Assembly (NCBI RefSeq): GCF_000340215.1
Contig: NW_006921533.1
Coordinates: forward strand, 249,616 to 313,615
Source: Pseudocercospora fijiensis CIRAD86
Taxonomy: Eukaryota; Ascomycota; Dothideomycetes; Mycosphaerellales; Mycosphaerellaceae
Direction: 5' to 3'
Length of the DNA: 64,000 nt
The notes under the pieces are model-generated. The model worked only from the letters and a program-made list of their open reading frames with translations. It was not told the DNA's origin and made no database searches. The translations under genes were made by a program, and so were the position numbers. Positions 34,760 to 46,159 of this stretch are shown here, piece by piece (positions within the stretch are counted from its first letter, which is position 1; each line of letters starts with the position of its first letter).

Positions 34760-37180
34760 GGTAAAAGACTTTCTTATTAACGCTCGTAGGTATAGCGTAT
34801 CTCCTAAGTAGGTTCTTAAGATAACTTTTAATTACTTTGTTAGCGATAGTAAGTTATTAAAGATAGGTCTACTTATCCGCGATATATATAACGAATAGAC
34901 TAAGATAAGAGCGCTTAATTTAAACGGTTATACGCCTATTAATCGAGTACTTTAGATACTCGAAAAGGACGGCTTCTAGTACGATTATATAGCAGACGAC
35001 GATTAGCGACTTACTACCTTATTCTTCGCCTATCTAGATATAATCTAGATCTATAAAGAGGCCGGTTATATCCTTATTATTAACTATACTTGTAAGTAGC
35101 AAGAAATAGCCGTATTTCTAGTACTTACTAACCTTAATCGCAGATAAGACGAACAAGTATAAATTGCCGCTCCTTGCTATTAACTTTATAACTTCTATAG
35201 ACTAGACCTTTCTATTAGTATACTATCTAATACCCGGCGAGAAGGAGCGCGATTATCGCTTCGCTTACGAGTATCTTAATCGTATATCTAAAGAGTTAGA
35301 ATTAGACGAGCTAGCGGTTATATTCTATAATAGAGACCGAGCGGAAATAAACGCTTTAGAGGTTATATATCTAGGCGTACTAAACTACCTCTATACTTAG
35401 TATATAAATATAGACGTTAAGGCGTACGTAATGTCTAAGCTCGGTAGAGTAAGTATTAATAGACGCTATTAACCCTAGGAAATAGTAGAAGACTTCCTTA
35501 GCTTCTATCGACGTTATATTAACTCGCAAACGGAAGCCGAGTTTAACTCTAAGTCTCTAACTGCCTAGAATTAAAGGAATACGTACTATAACTGCTATCT
35601 TAGCAAGAGTGTATTATCTACTTTAATAAGCAATAGTAGCCTTATAAGACGAAGTACGTAAAGGCCTAGACTAACGATATTCTTTACTACGGCTTCTAGA
35701 CAACCTCTCCTACTAAGAGTAGACACGCTAGACTTAAAGGTTAGTTAGGCTCCGTACGTAACGATATCTTTACTCTTATTATTAAGATAACGGCCTTCTT
35801 TAACGTATACTCGCGGAGATATACTATAATAAAGGGCAGGCTTTAAAATACTATATCTACGGCCTTCTTAGATAAGCCGCTATTATAGAAGCTTACTCTT
35901 ACTATTAACAACAAAGGCCTTACCCTCTTCTACTAGTAATAAGGCAATATTAAAGCCGAGTTAGCTTAGAAGAAGTTAAATCCGGACTATATAATATCTA
36001 CTTGCTTATATATCTTCTAGAAGACAATAGGTACGTCTTATAGTTACGAGATATTAGTATATTGCTATTTGTTAATAGACGTATACTAGCGCCTATGCCG
36101 CTACTAGACTTTTTTAATGCCTTCTATTATATACTAGGCGGACACTTACCTAAGCGGCTTGCTAGTCGAGTTATTAATCTATAAGTTAGGTACTATAAGA
36201 GACAACTTCGCGCTTAGCTTTTATATACCGCGAACACTAGTAAATACGGCACTTAACGAGACCCTTCGAGATACGAATATATATGCCCTAAATACGCGCT
36301 AACTGCTACTTAATTAGCACGCCGTAACGGTAAACCTGTCCGTCTAATTTAGGCTAATATAGCGACATAATTAACTTAGTAGAGGCTAAAGGGTTATAGC
36401 TATAAACTAACTAAGGGTAGGTACTATAGCTCTAGTAGTTATAGTTATAAGAAGAATGGGTTGGGCTCTAATAGATACTATACCTTCTATTACTATAGCG
36501 ATAACCTATACGACAATATAGATCTAGCGATAGTAAAGCTAATAATGTAGTAACTAGCCGCTAAAAAAGATAAGATTAATAAGTTAACGAAGCTAGTTAA
36601 GCGATAGCAATAATAGTTATAAGGCCTTCTATAAGAGACTACGTAGTAAGGCCTCGTTTCTAACTAACTTCTTTACTATTGGCCCTAGTAGCCGTACTAG
36701 GCGATACTTCTGCCCTCTATACCTACTCCTATATACCCTTAAATATACTAAGTTTCGTACTATATTAGAGCTTAGCAAGAGGTAGGTTATATATAGCCGT
36801 ATACGTAACAAGGACCGAGAGCTAATCTATAGAGCTATAAGAGGCTTTAGTAACTATTCTGTAAAGGAAACTACGCTTTAGGATACCTATATAGATAAGC
36901 TATACTTCCTCTATAATCGAGGGTATATATACTAAGTTTATTAGGCGGATAGGGTACTTAGGGAGGAGTAGAAGATAAGGAAACTAGGTATTTACGAGTA
37001 AATAACCCTCCGCGGAGCTAGTAGTAAGAGAGACCTCTATTTAGCTAAGTTTAAGTCGATAGATTAGCGGAACTAATAAGCGGGCTTTAGCTACCCTTAT
37101 ATATTAACTATTCTATAACTATATAAGATATTATTATTAAATTAAAGATATATTAAGGTATAATACTTACGACCCTTAGC
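34760..37180 (+). pseudogene. MULE transposase relic
   Basis: The plus strand shows KTNKYKLPLLAINF near 35,150-35,190, then RDYRFAYEYLNRISKELELD and DELAVIFYNRDRAEINALEV at about 35,310-35,370. These are followed by LGVLNYLYT and later DVKAYVMSKLGRV. This is the order of a MULE DDE transposase core, including the H/C-rich WH(I/F)NK stretch with its Trp now TAG. Stops by RIP are frequent. Further coding-like text continues to about 37,100 on the same strand. Confidence 0.7.
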
Positions 37181-37573
37181 GTACTTTACTATATATTAAT
37201 ATATAGTATTATTATCGAGTTATAGAGGTTTAAAGGTCTTAGAAATTGAGTGTTATATTCTACCGGGTATACCCGCGCCCGATATCTAAAATTCTCGCTC
37301 CCGACATTTATCAAAGCCCGTTATTACGGCGACTCGGCGAGGTTGATTTAGGCTTCACTTGAATTAATGGCTCCTCTACTTTATTTGCCCACCCTCCGCA
37401 GAATACCGTACGTACTCCCTCCTTCGCTTCGCTTCGATCTTCCTCCAGCATCCGCGAAAATAATGCTTTATCCCTTCTGCCGTCTTGACTGTTGAGACAG
37501 TCGGCCTGCGGGCCCTTATACCCCCGATCGACTCTGCGTGCCAGTCACTACCCACAGGCAGCTCGAACCAACA

Positions 37574-37837
37574 TCACCCCTTCGACCATCCCAACTTCTC
37601 GAATAATGTCTGATATATGAGCTCTGGAAAAGCAGACTCGATATCTTCAAGCTGAAAAAGACCGCGGCTGTGATTCTCTATTCTATGCAAAGGATCGCGC
37701 TTAATAGGCACATGCCAGTGGAATACTGCTGCCGCTTCGAAATAATGAGCAGTCGCTTGTTTCAAATCTCTATTTGCCGTCACATCCCTCCATGGCCGGG
37801 ATTCAGCTGAAACATGACCAGGACGTGCCGGCGCCAT
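37574..37837 (-). CDS. Hypothetical ORF, 87 codons
   Basis: ATG at 37,837. The predicted product is balanced in composition (HYFEAAAVFHWHVPIKRDPL, then FQLEDIESAFPELIYQTLFE) and lies in a non-RIP island between the MULE and the peroxidase remnant. I do not recognise it, see no signal peptide and found no clear introns, so it may be a gene fragment or chance. The rest of 37,328-38,245 holds no feature I can support apart from the expected peroxidase promoter. Confidence 0.25.
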   Translation of the reverse strand: MAPARPGHVSAESRPWRDVTANRDLKQATAHYFEAAAVFHWHVPIKRDPLHRIENHSRGLFQLEDIESAFPELIYQTLFEKLGWSKG

Positions 37838-38245
37838 GGAGCCTCTGCAGGCTATAATTATATATTCCAGTTTTTGTCATCGATTTCCGCTAAATTCTGA
37901 ATAATGAGCGGCGTCTTCGTACTGGCACGAGATTGCACCCTGGTACCGAAATGGCCTTTGGTGCCTCGGTAATGGTCTCACCATCGAGACACCGAAGTGA
38001 TGATAAGGCGAGGGAAGGCAGCGCCTCGATGTGTGGTTCTCGTTCGCGGCCAGCCCTAGAATAGGCATCCTGACACCTGTACTTCTAGTCGTGCTGGTGT
38101 AGACCCATTATTGGCATGATTCCCGTTTCGTTGAAGCTGTGAGGACAGCAGAAGCACTCCTCTTCGACTTTATTATTATGCAGACATTCCGCGGCAGGTC
38201 CGTACTGACAAGCACACTCGTTGAATACAAGAGATTCTCTCGATC

Positions 38246-38511
38246 ATGTACGCCCTTCGGCGCGTGTCATTCGTTTTGCTGGTAACCAGAAGTATCGAAG
38301 TCGCCGCTTTTGGATATCTGGCCGATGGCGGCGGTTCTGGGCACAAGCATATGTTCCATCACCAACTGCAGCAGTATGCAAAGCGAGCAGCAGAGAACAA
38401 CGAGAAGCCCGATCTGGAACAGCTTCTAAAGCGAACCGAGGAAGACGAAGAGATTGCTAGAGAGTATAAGCGCCAGCTACCCGATCTTGTAAGCGGCGTA
38501 CTTGGATCTTT
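38246..38511 (+). pseudogene. Heme-thiolate peroxidase (chloroperoxidase family), fragment 1: N-terminus
   Basis: ATG at 38,246 opens MYALRRVSFVLLVTRSIEVA, a possible secretion signal, followed by a charged propeptide-like stretch ending KRQLPDLVSGVLGSL. At that point the Copia LTR begins. The ORF beyond 38,511 is LTR sequence. This piece is not RIP-damaged. The gene resumes at 43,841 after one copy of the target duplication TCTT(T), with GGA TCT TTG kept in frame. The intact enzyme would be a secreted Peroxidase_2-type heme-thiolate enzyme (peroxidase, halogenase or peroxygenase). Confidence 0.8.
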
Positions 38512-38638
38512 GACTTGGAGTGTATGCCCAGGTGTCAGGGTCCATCACGTGCCTGATGCCTGAGGCTGCAACTGCTGCACTCTATCTTCGGACTTCTATA
38601 TAGATTAGTCCTTCTTCTAATACATTAGTTACATTAAG
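38511..38638 (+). repeat. 5' LTR of the Copia element
   Basis: Less mutated than its partner. It starts TGACTTGGAGTG and keeps most CA/TG dinucleotides that are TA in the 3' LTR. Confidence 0.9.
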
Positions 38639-39966
38639 TGGTTATAAGCCCCCTGCGTTTCTAACGCATATAACACGTTTACTACGTATTCTAATAGTTA
38701 CTCCGATAGCTATATAGCTAGTACTTGTTACTAAAAATTACGCCGATACTATTATCGTCGCCGCTACTCTCGAGGGTTCTAGTAGGTGCTAGTCCGACTC
38801 GAGTTATTAGTATTAGCTATCCGCTATATTAGTATTAGCTGTCTGCTATACTAGAACGTAGGCACGCCTATCGGCGGCCTCGTTATATTCTTAAGACAAG
38901 TCTATAGTCTCTTTTTATATTAATATCGCCGTCGCTATCTGCAATAGCTCCCCCTACAACTTCTAACGCTTACATAAGCAACATCCCTAAGCTAAAGAAT
39001 AAGGAGAATTATCTAGTATAGGCCTATACCGCTAAGGGTGCCCTTAAAGGCATATAGGTATAGCGCTATATCTAAGGGACCCGCCTAAAGCCTAAGATTA
39101 AGCTATTATCTACTAAAACATAGGAGCAATTTAAAGACCGCTAAGATAAATAGGAGGCAAAGGACCAGTTAGCGCGTACGTAGATATTCGCTAACTATAT
39201 ATCGGAGATCTAGTAGTCGTTACTTAGACTCGATACCTCTAAGGCAGTATAGGATTATCTATATAAGAAGTATACTAGTAAAGGTAGGTCTACTAAATTC
39301 ATACTCTACTAGGAATATATTACCCTTCGCTACGATAGCAAGGACGTTAAGAAGTTCTATAATAAGTATAAGAAGAAGCTCGGTGCCTTAAAGGATACTA
39401 AATTAGCTATTAGCTAGTATTAGGCTATCTATATATTTATTATATAGATCTCTCTATTCTACGAGGCTTTTGTATAGATACGCCGTAAGCAAATGCGCGC
39501 CTTAGAATATACTATTAATAACAGTACCCTTAACAACATTATTAGCGCGTTACTTAATAAGAATATAGCTTAACTAAACTAGGCCTAATATAATAGTTTC
39601 TTCGGTCTCTAGCGCTAGTAACTATAAGGTAATAGAAGTAGCAATAGTCGAGGTAACTCGAACCGTAGCGGTCGTAGTAGCCGCGGAAACAATAACAATA
39701 ACAACGGTCGAGGCCGCGGTAGAAGCAACTAGAATAGTTATTAGTCTAACTATAAGAAGTGCGCCTATTATTAGGGGTTATACCCTTCTAACCGCTACTA
39801 TACTAAGTACCCTTACCTAAAGGAGGAAGACCGACTACGTCGTAAACAGCAGAAGGCTAAGAAGAAGGGGGTATAGCAATAGTAGCAGCGTAGACTAACT
39901 GCTTAGTAACAGTAGTAGCCGCTATCTAGTTAGAATAGTGCTTAGGGGCTGTATGCGGCTAATGCA

Positions 39967-39992
39967 GTAATGCTACCCCGGGGGTGTTATTA
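39967..39992. repeat. Near-palindromic GC block, Copia copy
   Basis: TAATGCTACCCC followed by GGGGGTGTTATTAG lies between the Gag and protease coding regions. In the Gag frame it ends in TAG. In the next frame it runs on into Pol. It differs from the Gypsy copies at only a few positions. Confidence 0.85.
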
Positions 39993-41716
39993 GGCCTAAG
40001 CGACAATTACGCCTTTACTATAAACACTATAGTTACTATTAGCGACTAGGTTTCTACGGCTCTTACTGCTAGCACTCGTACTACTAATTAGGTTGTCGAC
40101 TTAGGTACTAGTATATATATAGTTAACGACCCTTTATTGCTTATTAAATATAAAGGCTGTTACATTCCTATTCGGTTTAGTAGCAATACGAAGCACGCTA
40201 CGATAGTTAGCATAGCTTAGATAGAGGTTGTTAATAAGCGTAGTATAAGCAACATAAAGTTGTCTAATATACTATATGTACCTAGTCTAGCAGCTAACCT
40301 TCTATCTACTAAGAAGCTTGCCGATAAGGGTTGTTTCTACCGTAATAATAAGCGTGTGCTATTTACGATAGTAGAGGGCAATAAGGTTACTGTCGCTTAG
40401 ATATACCGTAAGAATAGTCTCCCCTACCTCTACATACTAACCTCTAGTCTAGATAGTAAGGTAGTTGCCCTTTTGTTAAAGAAGGGGGTGCCTACAGGCA
40501 CTATAGATAAATAGCATCTGCGATATAGCTATATTTATTACCGCAAGCTACTAAGAATAGAATCTAAGGGTTAAATCGTTATTACTAGTGCTAAGAAGGA
40601 CTTCCGCAACTGCGTTGCCTATCGTATAGCTATATTATACAAGGAATACAATCGGCTGCTACGCGTACGACTATCTACGATCTATTATATTGTCTATATT
40701 GATATAGTTACTATTACTAATCCTAGTCTGTTGTAGGAGCGCTATTTTACACTGTTTATATACGCCAAATTAGGCTATCGATACGAATATACTAGTACGC
40801 TTAAGTTAGGGGCTATAGTAGCTATTAAGGACTATTGTATACATATCCGTATATAGACTAGTTACTTAATCCCAATCTACCGCCTCGATAGAGGGGATAA
40901 ATACGGCGGAAATTAGCTATTAAATTAGGCTCGAGACGAGGGCATTGTACTACAAGTTACTATACCTTATTCTTTAACTTAGAATAGCCTTGCTAAGGTT
41001 AGCAATTATATCGTGTATACGACTACGAGAAAGATAATACTATAGGCTAACCTTCTAAAGTCTCTATAGCTATATACTATTGCCTCCGCTATACAGGTCC
41101 TTAATATTACGCTAACCGCTAACGTAGGAAGCCTATATACTATTGTCGCTAAGGAGCTTAATTAGTTACGAACACAGCCGCGTCTTTAGCACCTTCGAGC
41201 GTATAGCTATACGTTAATTGCCTACGATTATAGTGTTGCTCGTAGAAAGAAGATAGACAGTAGAGGCCTTATTAGCAAGCTAGTTGGCTATACTAAGGGC
41301 TCTATAGACTCTAGAAAGTACATAATCTACCTACCTAATTAATACAAGGTTATCGCTTCTAAGGATATTTAGTTTATTAAGTCAGACAGTAACCCTCCAC
41401 TTCCAAATAGTATAAATCTATACACTAATCCTAATAACCCTTCTAAGAGCGAGTTATTAGTATTAAGTCTATTATACTGGCTCTGTTTAATTCTATAAGC
41501 AACGAGGCTCCGTTACTAGCCGACGCCGCTAGTATAGTCTAGCAGCTTCTAGCCTAGCAAGAAGAGCCTCCGGACGAACCTGCTTAGCAAATGCCTAATA
41601 AGGTCGCTAGTCCGCTGCCGCTCGACGATAACCTACTAGCTATTTAACCGTCTTTAAGTAATAAAGAGGAAGAACCGGCGTACGATCCTTACGCTAAGAA
41701 GGGCGAGCCTAGCTAG

Positions 41717-43492
41717 TTGCTAGAGTTTAAGCGACTAAATGCTATAGGCGCTCGTTTAATATGTACTACTCGAAGCAACAAGTTAGCACGAGAGCTATTA
41801 CGTAGATACCTAGCCGATGCTAGTATTAATCGATTAACTCGCCGTAGCCTAGCTAATATGCTAATAGCCTATATAAAGGGCTTTATAGCTGCCTGCTACA
41901 TTGCTAAGTAGAGCGATACAGAAGACACTATTCCTATTCCGAAGAGTTATAAGGAGGCGACTTAGTTACTATACTAGCTATAATAGAAGGAGGCCTATAA
42001 GGCTAAATACAAGTCGTTAATAGACAACTATACGTAGGTATACGTTTCTCGGCTAGAAGTACCTAAAGGTCGCAAGGTTGTCCGTAGCCGATAGGTGTTT
42101 ACTATCAAGCGTAACGCTAATAGTAAGGTAAGCCGGTTTAAGGCTCGTTAGGTCGTCCGTAGTTTTACTTAGGTTAAGGGATAGGACTACGATAAGACCT
42201 ATACGGTAGTAGCTAAACCTTCTATACTGCGAGCGCTGTTTAGCCTAATTGCTTATTACGACCTAGAGGCTAAGTAATACGACATTCTAACGGCCTTCCT
42301 TAATGCACTTATCGGTAATAAGTATAAGATCTACGTCGAACAGCCGCACGGTTTTAAAGACCGTAGTAGTAAGGGCATAGTTTGCCTACTACTAAAGGCC
42401 CTATATAGTCTAAAGCAGTTACCAATACTATAGTATAAAGAGCTTCGGAAGTACTTAAAGAGCCTAGACTTCATTCTAATGATATCCGACGTCTGTATAT
42501 TTAAGCACGTTAGCGGCTCGATTATTATTATCTACGTCGATAATATAATTATTATCGCCTATAGCCTATTAGCACTAGAAGCTATTACTTAGTTACTAAA
42601 GGAGCGCTTTAATATGCGAGAACTAGGCGACCTTTACTACTATCTCGGCATACGTATTATCCGCGACCGTAACAAGCGTACTATCTACGTCGTTTAGGAC
42701 GCCTACTTAAATAGGCTCTACGAGAAGTATAGTATACGTAGCCGTATCGGACTAGCTACTCTAATAGCGCCTCGTTACGTTAAGACATCTATTTAACGCG
42801 TACCTAAAGGCTATACAGCTAGTGCCGCCTTTAAGACTTAGTATTAGGAGGGTGTTAGTAAAGCCCTCTAGCTAGCAATAATTACTCGGCCGGATGCTTG
42901 CTACACTACTAGCCTATTATCGCGATTTATTTCTAACCTAACCGAGGAGTATTATACCGCACTTCTTTAGCTAATTAAGTACCTAGTTAGCACCCTTAGC
43001 CGTAGTATGCGCTTCTAAGGCAACCTAAACGAAGACGACCTTAAGTTCGCTAGTTACTATAACGCCTTATAGACTAATAATCTAGTTACTCGTCGCTCTA
43101 TAGGCGGCTTCTACTTTACTATCGCAGGCGGACCTCTATTATACAAGTCCGGCCGCTAGACGCTCGTTATACTATCGTTAACTAAGGCTAAGTATATTTA
43201 GCTTACTATAGGGGCTAAGGAAGCAGTTGCCTTAGCTCGCTCCTTAAAGGAAATTAGTTACAAGGGCTATATTCTTCTAGTTACGCTCTACGAGGACAAT
43301 TAGTCCGCTATCGCTATTACTAAGTCTACTATTAATAGCCGTACGAAGCATATAGATACTCGTGTCTACTATATTCGAGAGAAGATTGCTAATAGTACTA
43401 TTGTTGTCTAATAGGTTAGTATATATAATTAGATAGCCGATAGCTTTACTAAGCCGCTTAATAAGACTAAGTACAGCCGCTTTGTTAAACAA
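41717..43492 (+). pseudogene. Copia RT/RNase H relic
   Basis: Recognisable plus-strand text includes ELGDLYYYLGIRIIRDR (about 42,620-42,670), preceded by the IIYVDNII active-site region. Further on is an RNase H part with KAKYI, KEAVALARSLKEI, then TKHIDTRVYYIREK and ADSFTKPLNKTKY. The open stretch at 41,717-41,911 belongs to the spacer before RT. Many TAG codons interrupt the frame. Confidence 0.8.
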
Positions 43493-43712
43493 CTAAACCT
43501 AGTAGATTGCAAGGCCGCTATTAAGAGCGCTGCAAAGCTAGCTACTAAATACTAAGAGGAAAGGGCCTTTGTTTGCTTTGTCTATGTAACCTAAGAGTAG
43601 TCCAGTTTGTTTACCTGTTTCTGCTTACCTAATACCCCTTGTTTGCTTTGCTAACAGAATAGCTATTATGTTGTTTGTTTTATTCTATAGCGATATATAC
43701 GTACTAAGGGGG

Positions 43713-43840
43713 TGACTTAGAGTGTATGCCTAGGTGTTAGGGTCTATTACGTGCCTAATGCCTAAGGCTGCAACTGCTGCACTCTATCTTCGGACTTCTA
43801 TATAGATTAGTCCTTCTTCTAATACATTAGTTACATTAAG
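43713..43840 (+). repeat. 3' LTR of the Copia element
   Basis: 128 bp, begins TGACTTAGAGTG. It differs from the 5' LTR almost only by C-to-T before A or G-to-A after T. Confidence 0.9.
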
Positions 43841-44262
43841 TCTTTGTTAGGTAATTATCGACTATTAGACCGTCTATTATTGTATATCTAATAGCACCGA
43901 AGGTTTCGAAAGCTAACTCTTAAGTAGGCGGAGATACGGACCCGGGACTTGTCTCTAGTATTAGCTTACTAACTAGTAGCGGCGGTAGCGCTAGAACCTA
44001 TATAGACGTTACTAGTAAGAATGCATTTGTTCTACTAGGCACTAGACCTAATAGCCTGCCTAATCAGCGAGGACTATGCCCTAGATTAAATGCGCTTACA
44101 AACTATAACTTCCTTAACTATACCGGTATCGTAGGCTTTAGTAAAGTCATTGCTATAACGAATAATAAAGTCTTCGGCATAGGCACCGACGTTGCTTTGC
44201 TAATTGCTGTAATAGGTACCTACTTTTCGGGAAATCCTATATAGCAGATGTTCTCTATCGGT
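43841..44262 (+). pseudogene. Heme-thiolate peroxidase, fragment 2: heme-ligand region, RIP-mutated
   Basis: Directly after the Copia element the peroxidase frame resumes. After a probable intron (ending near CTTACTAACTAG, about 43,970), the plus strand reads GTRPNSLPNQRGLCPRLNAL, then TNYNFLNYTGIVGFSKVI and later VFGIGTDVALLIAVIGTYFS, ending FSIG at 44,262. The Cys codon at 44,077-44,079 is the proximal heme-thiolate ligand of the family (PCP motif, here LCP). The stretch carries RIP-type changes, including a TAG in place of Gln, unlike fragments 1 and 3. It stops at the Harbinger insertion. Confidence 0.85.
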
Positions 44263-45019
44263 TACTCGAGCATTTTAGCTACTTGTTACGCTAACACTAA
44301 CACCTTCGAATATACTAGATCTAGACACTCTTAGCGGCTCTATTAGGCAATAGTCAAAGCGGACCTATAGAGGCCGCTCGATAACCGGAGCGGCCTCTAT
44401 AGGTAGGTCTTATACCCTTGTTTAGATACTAAGTACCGAGAATAGTTAGATAGGGCGGAAGAGGCCGCTTAGTAGAGACTCTATCTCGTACCTATAACGC
44501 GTAGAACTCGTATAGAATCGCGTACTGCTAGAACTGCTCTACTTTATTAGCATTCCTTAATAAATCGAAGTATAATATCTTAGATAACGTTCCGTTTAGA
44601 TTCTACTATTCGCGCTAGTATAACTCCGGCTCTAGTAACGGCCTCTCGAGAGCCCTCTATAATACCGAGCGACTTCTATCGTAACGACTCGCTAGCTATT
44701 AATACCTTGTCTCGTACTAAAGTTAAGGCATAATAAGCGGCCGTAAACTATACTAATAATATTGCCGCCGCTTAAAGGGCCGCTATAGCGAGAGCGGCTT
44801 AGTTTAAGGTATAAGAAGAGATAGAACTAGCGAAGCTATTAATCGAGCGTCTATCGGCACCTCCGGATACTCCGTAACCGCGTACGCTAGTACCGAGTAA
44901 GATACCTACGCCTAGCGATAGAGCAAGTTAACCGGCCGGTCGATTAAAAAAGAAGAGCGCTTCTTAGCGGCGGAAGACTACTATCGCTACGCTTAAAGAA
45001 GAAGGTAGAATAGTAACTA

Positions 45020-46080
45020 GAGATATAGGTAGAGACGGCCGCAATATAGCGAATAGTAGACTTCTAGTACTAATACCGTATACTAGTAGAAAAGGTAGAT
45101 TAGACGACGAGGCGTTATTACTATTAGTACGTACCTATAACGACAATTAGTACTAATTTAGAGACGGCTTCTAGAACGTTATAACAGCTCTCTTCTAGTT
45201 AAATAGTAGACCTGTCTATAATAGTCTCGACCGTATAATAAAGACCTACGAGATATAGTAGCGTACCTACTTCGCTAATCTGTCTAAGACTAGCACTAAG
45301 AACGAGACTAATATAAGTATAGTAATAAAAGATTAGATAGCGTTTAAGGATAAGAAGAAATAGGAAGAAGTCGACTATAAGAAGATAGTATAGGCGGCTA
45401 CTATAGAAGTAGCGAAGTCGTAGATTAAGCGAGCGAAGATAATAGTTAGATAAGGAGATAAGAAGACAGTAGACACGCTATTAGATAATAATAACGAGGT
45501 TGTAGAAGATTAAGACCTAACTATAGATTATCCGGACAAAGATATAAGCGACTTTAATAACGCTACCGACGAAGACGACTCTCGCTTAATAATGCCGCCG
45601 CTAGTACGACTAAACTTTAATCGTAGGTCTTTATCGTCGAGTGCAACTCCGACTCTAACTCTATTAGGTAGAAGAGATAGGTCTACGAGTATACAGTTAG
45701 CGCGTAGATAGAAGAAGCGCAAGAAGCTAGTTAACGACGAGTCGACTAACTTACGGCCGGATTTAAAGAAGTTAATAAGTTATATAGCTTCTTATATAGA
45801 TAGTAGCGTATAGTAGGATATAGCAACTACTATAGCTATTACTAAGTTAAATAAAGGAATGCAAAAGATATAAGGAGATCTCGCTATAATAATAGGATAG
45901 ATAGTATAGAAGTAGAGATAGGAGTTATAGGCGTAGGTATAAGCGCAAATAAGCGAGTTTAACCTCGAGAATTTCGACTTAGGTCCGCCGATCTAAGAAG
46001 CTTACCTTAGCTTCGGGAAAAGTGCGACAATATAGTTAACATTCGGTATATAAGGCCTAAATAAATTAGAGATATACTTT
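45020..46080 (+). pseudogene. Harbinger companion ORF relic (possibly SANT/Myb-like)
   Basis: With TAG stops ignored, the plus strand keeps one long charged frame: RTYNDN near 45,130, RDGFQNVITALFQLNSRPVY around 45,170-45,225, then Lys/Glu-rich coiled text to about 46,060. PIF/Harbinger elements normally carry such a second DNA-binding gene beside the transposase. I assign it by position and composition, not by a clear motif. Confidence 0.45.
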
Positions 46081-46159
46081 CGATAGTAGCGAAACACCTC
46101 CTATAATTAGTTTTATTATACGGCGTATATATATCGTAAAATGAATTTTTGAATCTAAC

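Larger units (their letters stand above)
27561..37319 (+). mobile_element. MULE DNA transposon with nested Gypsy copy B
   Basis: The ends are inverted repeats of about 50 bp. The right end, read inward on the minus strand, begins GGGCTTTGATAAATGTCGGG (37,319 leftwards). The left end, from 27,561, is a RIP-changed version, and both share TTTTAGATATCGGG. Target duplications GTTATTAT (27,553-27,560) and GTTATTAC (37,320-37,327) agree in 7 of 8 bases, and the odd one is C-to-T before A. The Gypsy element 27,614-34,732 sits just inside the left end. Without it the MULE is about 2.64 kb. It encodes the degraded transposase at about 34,760-37,180. Confidence 0.85.
38511..43840 (+). mobile_element. 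Copia LTR retrotransposon, RIP-inactivated, inserted in the peroxidase gene
   Basis: Two 128-bp LTRs (38,511-38,638 and 43,713-43,840) are flanked by TCTT(T) at 38,507-38,511 and 43,841-43,845. A TGG-type primer site (TGGTTATAAGCC, 38,639-38,650) follows the 5' LTR and a polypurine AAGGGGG (43,706-43,712) precedes the 3' LTR. Order: Gag (about 38,950-39,960, with a Cys-rich knuckle near 39,745), protease (VDLGTSIYIVND near 40,095-40,130), integrase (about 40,500-41,300), RT (about 41,940-42,800) and RNase H (about 43,150-43,500). Protease-integrase-RT is the Copia order. The RT box reads YVDN for YVDD (near 42,535), and TAG stops are common. Confidence 0.92.

Noticed and set aside
43277..43492. 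71-codon minus frame
   Set aside because: It is the antisense shadow of the Copia RNase H region, whose recognisable motifs are on the plus strand.
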